A stretch of DNA of 64,000 bases from assembly GCF_028596125.1 (NCBI RefSeq), contig NZ_CP117229.1:124001-188000 (forward strand), read 5' to 3'. Shown here piece by piece: positions 53,401 through 63,864 of the stretch. The position numbers and the translations under genes are program-made. Source of the stretch: Listeria innocua. Lineage in GTDB: Bacteria; Bacillota; Bacilli; Lactobacillales; Listeriaceae. The first letter of the stretch is position 1, and every line of letters starts with the position of its first letter. The notes under the pieces are model-generated. The model was not told the origin of the DNA. It saw nothing but the letters and a program-made list of their open reading frames with translations, and did no database searches.

Positions 53401-53753
53401 TCTGGAACGGAACAAAAGTGAACGGACCAACTCTACGTAAATGCAAAGCGGATAAAGAAGAAATTCCAGTATTCATTCGTGGCGGTAAAGCCGTGCTATG
53501 TAACGTTGATGCCACTTTAAAACTCGGCTCATGGGTTGGAAATACAGTGGAGGAATACGATACACCATTACTCAAAGTTTATTTAGACGGCGATTTCACT
53601 GAAGAAATTACTGACCATTTATCAGAAAAATGGCTAGTAAAAGTTACCGAAAATGCGGATGAAGTAACTATCTCCGTTCAAACAAATACGCCAGAATACG
53701 AAGTTGAAGTAATTGGAACGACCAAAAAAGTACAAATAAAGAAAGGAAGATAA
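50451..53753 (+). CDS. large GH31 family alpha-glucosidase
   Basis: This is a 1100-residue intracellular enzyme with no signal peptide. Residues about 1-230 form an extra helical region not found in ordinary 750-residue GH31 enzymes. A beta-rich region then leads into a GH31 barrel with GFGERYNALG, MPFYHTNRDYSVFVD, the nucleophile Asp in VDGFKTDGGEF (residue near 750) and acid/base Asp in WAGDERSTF (near 815). FSGIPFWSFDFAGFNG and GLPMMRALLLDY follow, and the C-terminus is beta-rich. It should act on alpha-glucosidic linkages of the imported oligosaccharide. Start after AAGAAAGGAAA; the next gene starts two bases after its stop. Confidence 0.9.
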   Translation: MSKFTKLMQGYLHLIEGKNENIKPILLETKPDFTTDSVLETASWLWLSSKINHYDREEVEPVIAFLVENWNRPEKSIWGSGENDIYLATISSVYSALLDVKNTFPKPELQQTITIIRDYCFDNLLKGDSILTGFNTRKVSTDQLLSVLPFGLFSPEDLVMVAAVGKMEQQLVQDDGVLPYSGAPKVNSFATALMALYFLEKSDQDKALHYLNMAMKMEDNDELGAIFIEINQAFRAMESEVTAHISHDPFGNENRYEQQLTERTPHYPETEMHFSAACEVISGIEAIQVELVLKEKDWTILCEKKEKNDVQIWEALVPPLEEVGEYTYYFRATMKDQTTLTSDDYTVEPIWKHWSEEAAICETEQGLMVLFKENPSSVIPVEFAVKSDELVIGLKPSFEASNVKTKSSGQLKKDDLEIIVSNNPVRLEVHFKGKLILESHKIYPALQWYTDKTGTINKVKLHLDAPKEEEYYGFGERYNALGQRGNVLDCFVYNQYRDQGTRTYIPMPFYHTNRDYSVFVDTARYTSFDLGNQLADKHTITVEINGCDTDICLLMGDIRSAVANYMKKTGKPAMVPVWALGPWMSSNNWDRESVVRNEVETTQELQIPSTVVVLEQWSDEATYYMFNDAEYDEKAPSEAYSYDEIRFPSWGRWPDPKGMVDYIHDNKMKLILWQIPIQKYLNRQQHPLKDREEAYMIEKGYVVKNPDGSPYRIPENWFTESLIMDFSNEEGKKWWFDKRQYLIDIGVDGFKTDGGEFVFGEGLQFADGRRGDEMRNLYPNDYVEAYYQFAQQNDGMTFSRAGYTGAQNFPAHWAGDERSTFDAFRRSLIAGLSAGFSGIPFWSFDFAGFNGDIPTAELFIRSAEMATFCPIMQYHAESKAEFNQDRTPWNIASRTGDDSVIPIYRHFANVRMNILPYIYNESLKCVETGLPMMRALLLDYKEDPRVSDMYDQYLFGEAMLIAPVIEDGVRSREVYLPEGTWYDFWNGTKVNGPTLRKCKADKEEIPVFIRGGKAVLCNVDATLKLGSWVGNTVEEYDTPLLKVYLDGDFTEEITDHLSEKWLVKVTENADEVTISVQTNTPEYEVEVIGTTKKVQIKKGR

Positions 53754-53755
53754 CG

Positions 53756-56047
53756 ATGGATGCTTCCACAAGTTTTGCTATTTTACCATCTAACGTAAAA
53801 CAAAAAACAGCTTTCCCGAGAAAAATAAACCAAGTGAAAACAGCTAGTTGGGCGAATAATTGCCTAACTGGCACACTTGATGTCGGTCATTTCAGTTGTT
53901 ATTTTGTTAATGAAAAAATTGCACGCGTAACAGTGAATCCGTTTGGTGAAGCGGATCTGACACCTTCTATTGCGGCAATTAACGACACGGAAAAACAAGC
54001 TGCCGTGTTCACTGAAACAAATGATCATTACGAACTTCAATTTGCAGATAAAAAACTTATCGTTTCAAAAAATCCTTTCCAAATTATAATGAAGCAAGCT
54101 GGAAAAACCATTTTCCAAACAGAAGGACTGGCAATTAATCGTGATAAAGAACACCAAATTTCTATCCAAAGTAAGCCTGGAACCGCGATTTTTGGGCTGG
54201 GTGAAAAAACAGGAGCGTTAAATAAAGCTGGTTCCATTATTAGCATGTGGAATACAGACGTATACAGTCCGCATAATAAAGATACAGTGGAACTATATCA
54301 ATCCATCCCATTTATGATTGCAGATACGGAGGAAACAACGTACGGCCTGTTTTACGATAATTCACATCGGACAGAATTTGATTTTCAAAGTTTTGAAGAG
54401 ATGTATACGATTTTAGCAGAAGGCGGGCAAGCAAATTTATACGTTATCTTTGGTGAAGATGTCAAAGAAGTTGTCGCAAACTACACGAATTTAACAGGAA
54501 AAACCCCACTTCCGCCAAAATGGTCATTAGGTTATCATCAATCAAGATATAGCTACACATCGGAAGAAGAAGTAGAGCGAATTGCCAACACTTTTAAAGA
54601 AAAAGAAATTCCGCTAGACTGCGTATTTATGGATATACATTATATGGATGATTTTCGGGTGTTCACTTTTAACCCGGATACTTTTCCAAATGGACCAGAA
54701 CTAATTGCGCGTCTTCGTGAACAAAACATTGATGTTGTGCCAATTGTTGATCCGGGAATTAAAAAAGATGTTAATTATTCCGTATATCAAGAAGGGATCA
54801 AGCATCATTATTTCTGCCGTAAACTTGAAGGTGCGATTTATTATGGTGATGTTTGGCCAGGTGTCAGTGCTTTCCCGGATTTCCTAAGTACGACTGTTCA
54901 ACGCTGGTGGGGAGATTTGCATCAGTTTTACACAGACTTAGGCATTCGCGGGATTTGGAATGATATGAATGAACCCTCTGTATTTAATGAAAGTAAAACG
55001 ATGGATTTAGATGTCGTACACAATATGGACGGGAAAAATGTAACCCATAAAGAAGCGCATAATTTATACGGATTGTATATGAGTAAAGCGACTTTTGAAG
55101 GATTAAAACGCCTTGTGCCAAACGAGCGTCCGTTTTCACTCACTCGTGCTGGTTATGCGGGAGTTCAGCGTTATTCAGCAGTTTGGACGGGGGATAATCG
55201 TAGTCACTGGGAGCATTTAGAAATGTCGCTGCCGATGATTATGAATTTAGGTTTATCTGGTGTCGCATTTACAGGTGCGGATGTTGGTGGATTTTCTTCT
55301 GACTGTACGAAAGAAATGCTAATACGCTGGACACAAGCCGGCGCGTTTTTACCATATTTTAGAAACCATTGCGTGCAAGATAGCATTTATCAAGAACCAT
55401 GGGCATTTGGGCTAGACGCGGAGAAAATTGTGAAGAAATATATTGAAATGCGCTACACCTTTTTACCGTATATTTATACAGAATTCCAAAAAACTGCGGA
55501 GAATGGCTTGCCGATAGTTAGACCACTTTATATGGAGTTTAAAGAGGAACGCGATTTAATTCAAGTGAACGATCAATTTATGCTAGGTGAAAATATCCTC
55601 GTTGCGCCAATCGTTCGCGAAGGCCAAGTGAAGCGTTTAGTTCGCTTACCAAAAGGGACTTGGTTTAATTATTGGACGAAAGAGCAAGTAGAAGGCGGCG
55701 ACTATATTATCGCTGACGCTCCGATTGACGTTATGCCAATTTATATTAAAGCAGGGACGATTTTACCATTAGGTACCAGCGTTCAAAATACAAAAGAAGC
55801 ACAAGATTTGGCATTAGAAATATACTTAGATAACGACGAGGCAAGCGGATACGTGTATAATGATGATGGCAAAAGCTACCAATACGAAAGCGGAAAAATA
55901 TCCAAAACAGCTTTCACTGCTACTTTCAAAAACGGCGAAGTACAGATAAATGGTGACCATCACGGCGAAGAAAACTTACAACAAAAAGTTACTACTATAG
56001 AAGTTTTCGGTAAAAAAATAGACAAAATTACAAGGGCGGGAATTTAA
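53756..56047 (+). CDS. GH31 family alpha-glucosidase
   Basis: This is a 763-residue cytosolic enzyme. GH31 features in order are IFGLGEKTGALNKAGSIISMWNTD, PFMIADTEETTYGLFYDN, GIWNDMNEPSVF (nucleophile Asp403), WTGDNRSHWEHLEMSLPM (acid/base Asp480) and GADVGGFSSDCTKEML, with a C-terminal beta-sandwich. It starts two bases after the larger GH31 gene, using AAGGAAG at the end of that gene. Together with the larger GH31 and the GH13 enzyme it should release glucose from branched or mixed-linkage alpha-glucans. Confidence 0.93.
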   Translation: MDASTSFAILPSNVKQKTAFPRKINQVKTASWANNCLTGTLDVGHFSCYFVNEKIARVTVNPFGEADLTPSIAAINDTEKQAAVFTETNDHYELQFADKKLIVSKNPFQIIMKQAGKTIFQTEGLAINRDKEHQISIQSKPGTAIFGLGEKTGALNKAGSIISMWNTDVYSPHNKDTVELYQSIPFMIADTEETTYGLFYDNSHRTEFDFQSFEEMYTILAEGGQANLYVIFGEDVKEVVANYTNLTGKTPLPPKWSLGYHQSRYSYTSEEEVERIANTFKEKEIPLDCVFMDIHYMDDFRVFTFNPDTFPNGPELIARLREQNIDVVPIVDPGIKKDVNYSVYQEGIKHHYFCRKLEGAIYYGDVWPGVSAFPDFLSTTVQRWWGDLHQFYTDLGIRGIWNDMNEPSVFNESKTMDLDVVHNMDGKNVTHKEAHNLYGLYMSKATFEGLKRLVPNERPFSLTRAGYAGVQRYSAVWTGDNRSHWEHLEMSLPMIMNLGLSGVAFTGADVGGFSSDCTKEMLIRWTQAGAFLPYFRNHCVQDSIYQEPWAFGLDAEKIVKKYIEMRYTFLPYIYTEFQKTAENGLPIVRPLYMEFKEERDLIQVNDQFMLGENILVAPIVREGQVKRLVRLPKGTWFNYWTKEQVEGGDYIIADAPIDVMPIYIKAGTILPLGTSVQNTKEAQDLALEIYLDNDEASGYVYNDDGKSYQYESGKISKTAFTATFKNGEVQINGDHHGEENLQQKVTTIEVFGKKIDKITRAGI

Positions 56048-56050
56048 TCG

Positions 56051-57712
56051 ATGAAAGAAAAAGACTGGTGGAAAAAAAGCGTAGTTTACCAAATCTATCC
56101 AAAGAGTTTCAATGACTCAAATGGCGATGGAGTCGGTGATATTCAAGGGATTATTGAGAAATTAGATTATTTAAAAGAGCTTGGCGTAGACGTTATCTGG
56201 CTATCTCCGGTGTATGATTCGCCGCAAGATGACAATGGATACGATATTCGCGATTACCAAAAAATTTACGAAGAATATGGCGATATGGCAACGTTTGACA
56301 ATCTGTTACAAGGTTTACATGATCGTGATATGAAACTCGTAATGGATTTAGTTGTTAACCACACTTCCGACGAACATAAATGGTTTGAAGAATCTCGGAA
56401 ATCCAAAGACAACCCTTATCGTGATTACTATTTCTGGCGTGAAGAAAATGAAATCAACAACTGGGGCTCGATTTTCAGTGGTCCAGCATGGGAATTGGAC
56501 GAGAAAACAGGCGAGTACTACTTACACCTTTTCTCTAAAAAACAACCAGATTTAAACTGGGAAAATCCTAAATTACGCCAAGATGTATATAATATGATGA
56601 AATTCTGGCTTGATAAAGGTATCGATGGGTTCCGCATGGACGTAATTAACTTCATTTCCAAAAACACAGCTTTCCCAGATGGACCAGTTGCAGAAGGTCA
56701 AATTTACGGAGATGCAGGTAACGATTTTTGCAATGGACCACGTATTCATGAGTTCTTGCAAGAGATGAACCAAGAAGTAACTTCCAAATATGATGTAATG
56801 ACTGTTGGCGAAATGCCAGGTGCTAGCACAACTGACGCGCAAATTTATACAAATCCAGCAAATAATGAAGTGGATATGATTTTTACATTTGAGCATATGA
56901 ACTTAGATTCCGACGGCGACAACAAATGGGATTTAAAACCAATCTATTTACCAGATTTAAAAGAAAACATGTCCGAGTGGCAAGTAGCGCTTCAAGAAAA
57001 CGGCTGGAACAGTTTATATTGGAACAATCATGACCAACCACGTATTGTTTCTCGTTTTGGGAATGATAATCGTTTCCGCGTTCGTTCGGCGAAAATGCTT
57101 GCAACATGTCTGCACATGATGAAAGGAACACCGTACATTTATCAAGGTGAAGAAATCGGGATGACTAATGTTCATTTTGAAACGCTGGAAGAATATCGAG
57201 ATATAGAAACATTAAACATGTATAAAGAACGTAAAGAGCAAGGACACAGCCACGAAAGCATTATGCAGTCTATTTACACTAAAGGACGCGACAACGCAAG
57301 AACACCATACCAGTGGGATAATAGCGAAAATGCTGGCTTCACAACCGGAACGCCGTGGCTTAAAGTTAACCCGCGTTATACAGAAATCAACAACGAAGAA
57401 GCGCTGAAAAATCCAGATTCGATTTTCTACTACTACCAAAACCTAATTAAGTTACGCAAAACAACAGAAATCATCACAACTGGTAATTATCGCCTGTTAT
57501 TACCAAAAGATGAAGCGATTTTCGCATATGAACGTTATACAGAAAATGAAAAATTAGTCGTCTTATGTAATTTCACAGAAGAAGAGCAAGTTATTACAGA
57601 TGAAAATATTTTAAACGACATCAAAAAAGGCTCCGTACTTGCAAATAATGTTCCTGATATTATAGAAGGAACTTTACGACCATACGAAGCGAAAGTTTAT
57701 CAAATTAAATAA
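56051..57712 (+). CDS. GH13 oligo-1,6-glucosidase / alpha-glucosidase
   Basis: This is a 553-residue cytosolic GH13 subfamily 31-type enzyme. Sequence features are WWKKSVVYQIYPKSFNDSNGDGVGDI, MDLVVNHTSDEH (region I), DGFRMDVINFIS (nucleophile Asp197), TVGEMPG (acid/base Glu254) and NNHDQPRIVSR (Asp328). A C-terminal beta domain follows. The Val in MDLVVNHT favours alpha-1,6 over maltose specificity in this subfamily. It starts three bases after the GH31 gene with a weak AAGGGCGGGA signal and ends the alpha-glucan operon at a terminator. Confidence 0.93.
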   Translation: MKEKDWWKKSVVYQIYPKSFNDSNGDGVGDIQGIIEKLDYLKELGVDVIWLSPVYDSPQDDNGYDIRDYQKIYEEYGDMATFDNLLQGLHDRDMKLVMDLVVNHTSDEHKWFEESRKSKDNPYRDYYFWREENEINNWGSIFSGPAWELDEKTGEYYLHLFSKKQPDLNWENPKLRQDVYNMMKFWLDKGIDGFRMDVINFISKNTAFPDGPVAEGQIYGDAGNDFCNGPRIHEFLQEMNQEVTSKYDVMTVGEMPGASTTDAQIYTNPANNEVDMIFTFEHMNLDSDGDNKWDLKPIYLPDLKENMSEWQVALQENGWNSLYWNNHDQPRIVSRFGNDNRFRVRSAKMLATCLHMMKGTPYIYQGEEIGMTNVHFETLEEYRDIETLNMYKERKEQGHSHESIMQSIYTKGRDNARTPYQWDNSENAGFTTGTPWLKVNPRYTEINNEEALKNPDSIFYYYQNLIKLRKTTEIITTGNYRLLLPKDEAIFAYERYTENEKLVVLCNFTEEEQVITDENILNDIKKGSVLANNVPDIIEGTLRPYEAKVYQIK

Positions 57713-57721
57713 ACAGACCAG

Positions 57722-57755
57722 AAAAGCCACTTGCGTTTTAAGTGGCTTTTTTTGT
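57722..57755 (+). terminator. intrinsic terminator of the alpha-glucoside operon
   Basis: AAAAGCCACTT (57722-57732) pairs with AAGTGGCTTTT (57740-57750), followed by TTTG. Confidence 0.9.
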
Positions 57756-57811
57756 TTGCATCAAAAATTATAGTATAATAGAAGGAAATGATTTTATTAG
57801 GAGGAATTCTC

Positions 57812-58585
57812 GTGCTATTTGATACGCATGTACACCTCAATGACGAGGCTTTTGATGATGATATAGAAGAAGTAATAAAACGCGCAAAAGAAAACGACGT
57901 GACCCGTATGGCCGTTGTAGGCTTTAATAAAGAAACAATTGACCGGGCACTTAAATTAGCCGATAAATATGATTTTATCTATCTAATCGTCGGCTGGCAT
58001 CCTACAGACGCTATTACCTTCACAGACGAAGATTTAGAATGGTTACGCGATTTAGCTCTTACACACAAAAAAGTAGTTGCTTTGGGCGAAATGGGCTTGG
58101 ATTATCACTGGGATACTTCACCAAAAGAAACCCAATTTGAAGTTTTTAGAAAGCAAATTCGTTTAGCTAAAGAAGTGAATTTACCGATAGTGATTCATAA
58201 TCGCGAAGCCACAGAAGATGTAGTTCGCATTTTGCAAGAAGAACATGCCGAAGAAATAGGCGGAATTATGCATTGTTTTGGCGAAACAGTCGAAGTAATG
58301 GAAGCATGTTTAGCAATGAATTTTTATATTTCATTCGGCGGAACAGTCACTTTTAAAAACGCAAAATTACCTAAAATCGCAGCCCAAGCTATACCAATTG
58401 ACCGTTTATTAATAGAAACTGACGCCCCATATCTCGCTCCAACCCCAAATCGTGGAAAAAGAAATGAACCAGGATACGTCAAGTTAGTTGCCGAAAAAAT
58501 TGCAGAACTGAAAGAAATGAAATATAGCGAAATCGCTACGCACTCAACAGAAAACGCGAAAAGACTTTTTAAAATCAAAGACTGA
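57812..58585 (+). CDS. tatD: TatD-family metal-dependent deoxyribonuclease
   Basis: This encodes 257 residues from GTG 57812, seven bases after AGGAGG; an in-frame ATG at 57788 would overlap the Shine-Dalgarno. It has an amidohydrolase-like TIM barrel with metal ligands FDTHVHLND (H-x-H), ALGEMGLDYHWD (Glu), PIVIHNREA (His), IMHCFGETVE (His) and LLIETDAPYLAP (Asp). It is a 3'-5' DNase active in DNA fragmentation and repair. A TATAAT (57773-57778) upstream provides a promoter. Confidence 0.93.
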   Translation: MLFDTHVHLNDEAFDDDIEEVIKRAKENDVTRMAVVGFNKETIDRALKLADKYDFIYLIVGWHPTDAITFTDEDLEWLRDLALTHKKVVALGEMGLDYHWDTSPKETQFEVFRKQIRLAKEVNLPIVIHNREATEDVVRILQEEHAEEIGGIMHCFGETVEVMEACLAMNFYISFGGTVTFKNAKLPKIAAQAIPIDRLLIETDAPYLAPTPNRGKRNEPGYVKLVAEKIAELKEMKYSEIATHSTENAKRLFKIKD

Positions 58586-58876
58586 TTGTAACATAATTGT
58601 AATATAAGGCCGAGTCTGTAACCCAATCTTAAGCTTCTGGAAGATAAAAATTACTACTTGGACAAAAACCCTTATTTCATGCCTACGACCAGAGACGTAG
58701 AAAAATGACACATTTCTGTTACATTTGACACTTTTTAAAAATTTTATATTTGAAAATGGCTTTATACCAACGTTTATGCTTTAAGTTTGCGAAGGTGTGA
58801 ACAAACTATAGAAAAAATTGACAGTTCTTTAGTCCCCTGTATATAATCACTAGCGAAGTAGAAAGGGGAGAAATAC
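58586..58876 (+). other. 291-bp intergenic region upstream of the YabE-like gene
   Basis: No gene is seen. It contains a promoter (TTGACA at 58818-58823, TATAAT at 58842-58847, 18-base spacer) that fits the downstream gene, and a small hairpin CTACG-(ACCAGAGA)-CGTAG near 58682-58699. I checked for a c-di-AMP (ydaO-type) riboswitch, common before such cell-wall genes, and could not find the conserved core. Confidence 0.6.
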
Positions 58877-60094
58877 ATGACCATGGAAAACAGCAGTAAC
58901 GTAGCCCAATCATCAAAATGGAAATTACCAATCATGATTGCAGGATTTGTTATTGTAGTAGCATTGGTTTTTTATTTCGTTTTCGAAGGAACTAAAAACG
59001 ATATCACTATAGTAAACGCTGGTGAAAAAATTGAATCAAGAACACATGCTAAAACAGTTTCTGAAGCATTAGATGAAGCAGGAATTAAAGTAAGTGCACA
59101 AGATGAAATCGCGCCAGGAAAAAATGCGGAAATTAAAGACGGTATGGAAATTAAATATCTTCCAGCTCGTCAAGTTACAATAAATGATAATGGTACAAAG
59201 AAAAACGTTTGGAGCACAAAAACAAACGTAGCAGACTTGCTTAAAGACGAAAATATTACTACTCGTCCACAAGATGTTTTAAATGTTGCATTAGATACTA
59301 AATTAAAAAATGGCCTAGAGGTTAACATTAACCGTGCCATTGAACTTTCCTTACAAAACGGAACTAAAAAAGATACAGTATGGACAACTAAGAAAAAAGT
59401 TAGTGATTTACTAACAGAGAAAAACATCAAACTTGATAAAGATGACCGCGTGTCACCTGCTAAAGACAGTAACTTAAAGGAAAAAATGACCGTACAAGTT
59501 ACATACGTCAATTCAAAAGCAGAAAAGAAAAATGAACAAATCAAATTTGAAACAGTTTATAAAGAAGACGATAGCCTAAATAAAGGCGTTGAAAAAGTCG
59601 TTCAAGAAGGTAAAAATGGCGAAAAAGTTGTCGAGTATAATGTAACTTTTGAAAATGACAAAGAAACAAAACGCGATGTCATTAAAGAAAACGTTACTTC
59701 TGAAAAGACAGATAAAGTAGTTGTACGTGGCACAAAAGAAAAAGCGAAAGTATCACAAATCGCAAATGCTTCATCTTCAAAAGCAACCACTTCTAACGCT
59801 TCATCAGCTCCATCAGGTGGTAAAACTTATCGTATGGAATCAACAGCATATTCAGGTGGCGGTATGACAGCTTATGGTATTAACCTAAGTGCTAACCCTG
59901 GAATGAAAGTAATCGCAGTTGATCCAAACGTTATCCCACTAGGTTCTAAAGTATGGGTTGAAGGTTACGGCGAAGCAATCGCTGGAGACACTGGCGGCGT
60001 TATCAAAGGAAATATCGTTGACGTTTATTTCCCAAATGAAAGCCAATGCTACTCATGGGGTAGAAGAATGGTTACTGTAAAAGTGTTAAACTAA
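58877..60094 (+). CDS. YabE/RpfB-like cell-wall protein (DUF348, G5 and 3D domains)
   Basis: This is a 405-residue protein anchored by an N-terminal helix (PIMIAGFVIVVALVFYFVFEG). Three DUF348 (ubiquitin-like) segments follow at about 50-100, 100-155 and 155-205 (TVSEALDEAGIKV, NVADLLKDENITT, KVSDLLTEKNIKL). A G5 domain spans about residues 205-285. After an Ala/Ser linker comes a C-terminal 3D domain with MESTAYSGGG, IAVDPNVIPLGSKVWVEGYGEAIAGDTGG and GNIVDVYF, whose three Asp residues are retained. 3D domains act as lytic transglycosylase-like murein hydrolases. Start follows GAAAGGGGAG. Confidence 0.9.
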   Translation: MTMENSSNVAQSSKWKLPIMIAGFVIVVALVFYFVFEGTKNDITIVNAGEKIESRTHAKTVSEALDEAGIKVSAQDEIAPGKNAEIKDGMEIKYLPARQVTINDNGTKKNVWSTKTNVADLLKDENITTRPQDVLNVALDTKLKNGLEVNINRAIELSLQNGTKKDTVWTTKKKVSDLLTEKNIKLDKDDRVSPAKDSNLKEKMTVQVTYVNSKAEKKNEQIKFETVYKEDDSLNKGVEKVVQEGKNGEKVVEYNVTFENDKETKRDVIKENVTSEKTDKVVVRGTKEKAKVSQIANASSSKATTSNASSAPSGGKTYRMESTAYSGGGMTAYGINLSANPGMKVIAVDPNVIPLGSKVWVEGYGEAIAGDTGGVIKGNIVDVYFPNESQCYSWGRRMVTVKVLN

Positions 60095-60102
60095 TTTCGT
60101 AT

Positions 60103-60138
60103 AAAAACGAGGCTGACTCATAGGGCCTCGTTTTTTCT
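60103..60138 (+). terminator. intrinsic terminator
   Basis: AAAACGAGGC (60103-60112) pairs with GCCTCGTTTT (60125-60134), followed by TT. Confidence 0.9.
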
Positions 60139-60195
60139 TTGCCCAAAATGTGGTATGATGTATTTACTTATTTTATAAAAAAGGATGTTATCAAT

Positions 60196-61651
<1,456 letters not shown>

Positions 61652-61678
61652 TTTTTTTCAAAAAGAGCGCTTTCTTAG

Positions 61679-61746
61679 TTGACAGCTAGCCCTTCCAACT
61701 GTTAAAATATTTGGTTATTGATTTCGAAGCCCATCTGTGCTATAAT
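61679..61746 (+). promoter_or_regulatory. promoters upstream of veg
   Basis: TTGATT (61718-61723) and TATAAT (61741-61746) are spaced 17 bases. A further TTGACA (61679-61684) with TTAAAA (61702-61707) lies upstream. Strong paired promoters fit the high expression known for veg in Bacillus. Confidence 0.65.
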
Positions 61747-61770
61747 TGATATTAGTGAGGTGGAAAATAA

Positions 61771-62028
61771 ATGCCAAAAACCATTGCAAGCATTAAGACG
61801 AATTTAGATTCTAGATTAGGTAAAGCATTGACATTGAAAGCAAACGGCGGTCGTAAGAAAACGATTGAACGTTGCGGTATCCTAGCTGAAACATATCCAT
61901 CCGTTTTCATTGTGGAGCTTGATCAAGATGAAAACAACTTTGAAAGAGTATCCTATAGTTATACGGATATCTTAACAGACGCAGTAGAACTTGTATTTAC
62001 AGATGATAATAAAGAATTAGCTTTATAA
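61771..62028 (+). CDS. veg: Veg protein
   Basis: This 85-residue small basic-to-acidic protein starts [44 protein letters not shown], matching the highly conserved Firmicute Veg family. In Bacillus, Veg stimulates biofilm gene expression by antagonising SinR. Listeria lacks a clear SinR/SinI system in this window, so the partner is unknown. ATG follows GTGAGGTGG. Position between ksgA and ispE is the conserved order. Confidence 0.95.
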   Translation: MPKTIASIKTNLDSRLGKALTLKANGGRKKTIERCGILAETYPSVFIVELDQDENNFERVSYSYTDILTDAVELVFTDDNKELAL

Positions 62029-62039
62029 TGAAGCTGAAG

Positions 62040-62071
62040 TAACCGAACCGTTTAGTATGGTTCGGTTTTTG
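62040..62071 (+). terminator. intrinsic terminator after veg
   Basis: AACCGAACC (62041-62049) pairs with GGTTCGGTT around a short loop, followed by TTTTG. Confidence 0.88.
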
Positions 62072-62166
62072 CTTTACATAGAAACCCTTTTGGACCGCTA
62101 GCTACATATTTTTTCTTTCATATGATAGAATAGAAAAAGAGATTTTGAACGCGGAGGCCAAGAAAA

Positions 62167-63042
62167 ATGAAAATAAGCATAACAGCACCAGCTAAAATTA
62201 ATCTTTCGCTTGATGCGCTATACAAACGTGAAGATGGCTATCATGAAGTGGAAATGGTGATGACAACAATAGATCTTGCTGACAGATTATTCTTAGAACG
62301 CTTAGACGAGGATAAGATTGTGCTAGATGTAAAAGCGCATTTTATTCCGGAAGATCGTCGTAATTTGATTTATCAAGCGGCTCTCCTCTTAAAAAATCGT
62401 TTTAACATAAAAATGGGAGTGCGCATCACAATTGATAAGCACATTCCAGTTTCAGCGGGATTAGCTGGTGGGAGTTCGGATGCTGCTGCTGCGCTCAAAG
62501 GTTTAAATATCATTTGGGAGCTCGGTCTTTCGATAGAAGAATTAGCAGAAATAAGTTCCGAAATCGGCTCTGACATAGCTTTTTGCGTATATGGTGGAAC
62601 TGCTCTTGCGACTGGACGTGGAGAAAAAATCTCTGCATTGCCTAATATGCCTGGTTGTTGGATAGTACTAGCTAAACCTAGCATTAGCGTGTCGACACCA
62701 ACGATTTATAAAGAATTACAAGTAGATAATGTAGAACACCCTAACACAGAAAAAATGATTGAATCTATCAAAAATGGTGATTTAGACGGAATTTTTGCTT
62801 CAACAGGAAACGTATTAGAGTCTGTAACGCTAGAAAAAAATCCACAAGTTAAGCGAATTAAGGACCGGATGTTAGCATTTGGTGCTGAGGCGGCTCTAAT
62901 GAGTGGTAGCGGCCCGACAGTGTTTGCGCTCATCAAACAGTATTCAAGAGCGAAACGTGTCTATAATGGCTTGCGTGGCTTTTGTGAGGAAGTTTATATG
63001 GTTAGACCGTGGAGTGAAAGCGAAAACGATACGATTAATTAA
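62167..63042 (+). CDS. ispE: 4-diphosphocytidyl-2-C-methyl-D-erythritol kinase
   Basis: This is a 291-residue GHMP kinase. Motif 1 is [27 protein letters not shown], motif 2 is [23 protein letters not shown], motif 3 is [13 protein letters not shown]. These are the full IspE set, and the enzyme phosphorylates CDP-ME in the MEP (non-mevalonate) isoprenoid pathway. L. monocytogenes is known to carry MEP genes together with a mevalonate pathway, so this is expected. RBS CGGAGG ten bases upstream. The next gene follows closely and is likely in the same operon. Confidence 0.95.
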   Translation: MKISITAPAKINLSLDALYKREDGYHEVEMVMTTIDLADRLFLERLDEDKIVLDVKAHFIPEDRRNLIYQAALLLKNRFNIKMGVRITIDKHIPVSAGLAGGSSDAAAALKGLNIIWELGLSIEELAEISSEIGSDIAFCVYGGTALATGRGEKISALPNMPGCWIVLAKPSISVSTPTIYKELQVDNVEHPNTEKMIESIKNGDLDGIFASTGNVLESVTLEKNPQVKRIKDRMLAFGAEAALMSGSGPTVFALIKQYSRAKRVYNGLRGFCEEVYMVRPWSESENDTIN

Positions 63043-63063
63043 TGGATGAGAGGGGTCAGACAA

Positions 63064-63801
63064 ATGAAAATTATTTTTAATGCAGATGACTTTGGAATTA
63101 GCCCAGGAGCAGTTTATGGTATTTTAGAATCGTATAGACGAGGTGTTGTAAAATCAACTACACTTCTTGCTAACAGCCCGGCTTTTGATTTGGCTGTAGA
63201 AGTAGCGAAAGAAAATCCTGGACTGGATATTGGTGCTCATTTGACCCTTACATTCGGTTATCCGTTACTTCAAGGGTTAGAAACATTAACGGACGATAAC
63301 GGGCGTTTCCGCAAAAACTATACGGCGCTTGAGTCTGGTTTAGCTAACGTGGATATGGAAGAAGTGGAGCGCGAATTAACAGCACAAATTGAGAAGATTT
63401 TGGGCGCAGGAATCACTATTTCGCACTTTGATACACATCATTCCATCGAACCGTTAATTTATCCAGTTCAACATAAGTTGGCAGAAAAATATGGTGTAAG
63501 TATTAGACGTCATTCAGATGTTTCTGATTTTGGCGCCATTAAAACACCAGATTTATTCGATACATCTTTCTATGCAGATGGCGTATCTTTTGAAACAATT
63601 AAAAAAATAGTACAAGAGCATATCGGAACAAACGATGTCGTGGAAGTGATGACTCATCCAGCGTATATCGATGAAACGCTGCGAGAAATATCCAGTTATG
63701 TAGAGCCGCGCATCAAAGAAGTTTCCATTCTAACTTCAAGAGAATTACAAGCATATTTAGGCCAACAAGAAGTAGAAATTATTAGTTTCCGTGATTTATA
63801 A
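63064..63801 (+). CDS. YdjC/ChbG-family carbohydrate deacetylase
   Basis: This encodes 245 residues from ATG 63064, with GAGAGGGG upstream; a longer ATG at 63046 is possible but has no spaced Shine-Dalgarno. The YdjC fold is identified by IIFNADDFGISPGAVYGI (metal Asp-Asp at the N-terminus), IGAHLTLTFG (His) and ISHFDTHHSIEP (His-x3-His), then EVMTHPAYID. Such proteins remove acetyl groups from chitooligosaccharides or related sugars. The substrate here is unknown. It is co-directional with ispE and purR and ends at a terminator. Confidence 0.88.
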   Translation: MKIIFNADDFGISPGAVYGILESYRRGVVKSTTLLANSPAFDLAVEVAKENPGLDIGAHLTLTFGYPLLQGLETLTDDNGRFRKNYTALESGLANVDMEEVERELTAQIEKILGAGITISHFDTHHSIEPLIYPVQHKLAEKYGVSIRRHSDVSDFGAIKTPDLFDTSFYADGVSFETIKKIVQEHIGTNDVVEVMTHPAYIDETLREISSYVEPRIKEVSILTSRELQAYLGQQEVEIISFRDL

Positions 63802-63809
63802 AAGCATTG

Positions 63810-63843
63810 GCCTGTCAAAGGATGTTTATTTGACAGGCTTTTT
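63810..63843 (+). terminator. intrinsic terminator
   Basis: GCCTGTCAAA (63810-63819) pairs with TTTGACAGGC (63829-63838), followed by TTTTT. Confidence 0.9.
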
Positions 63844-63864
63844 AATACTTTAAAAGAATAAAAG

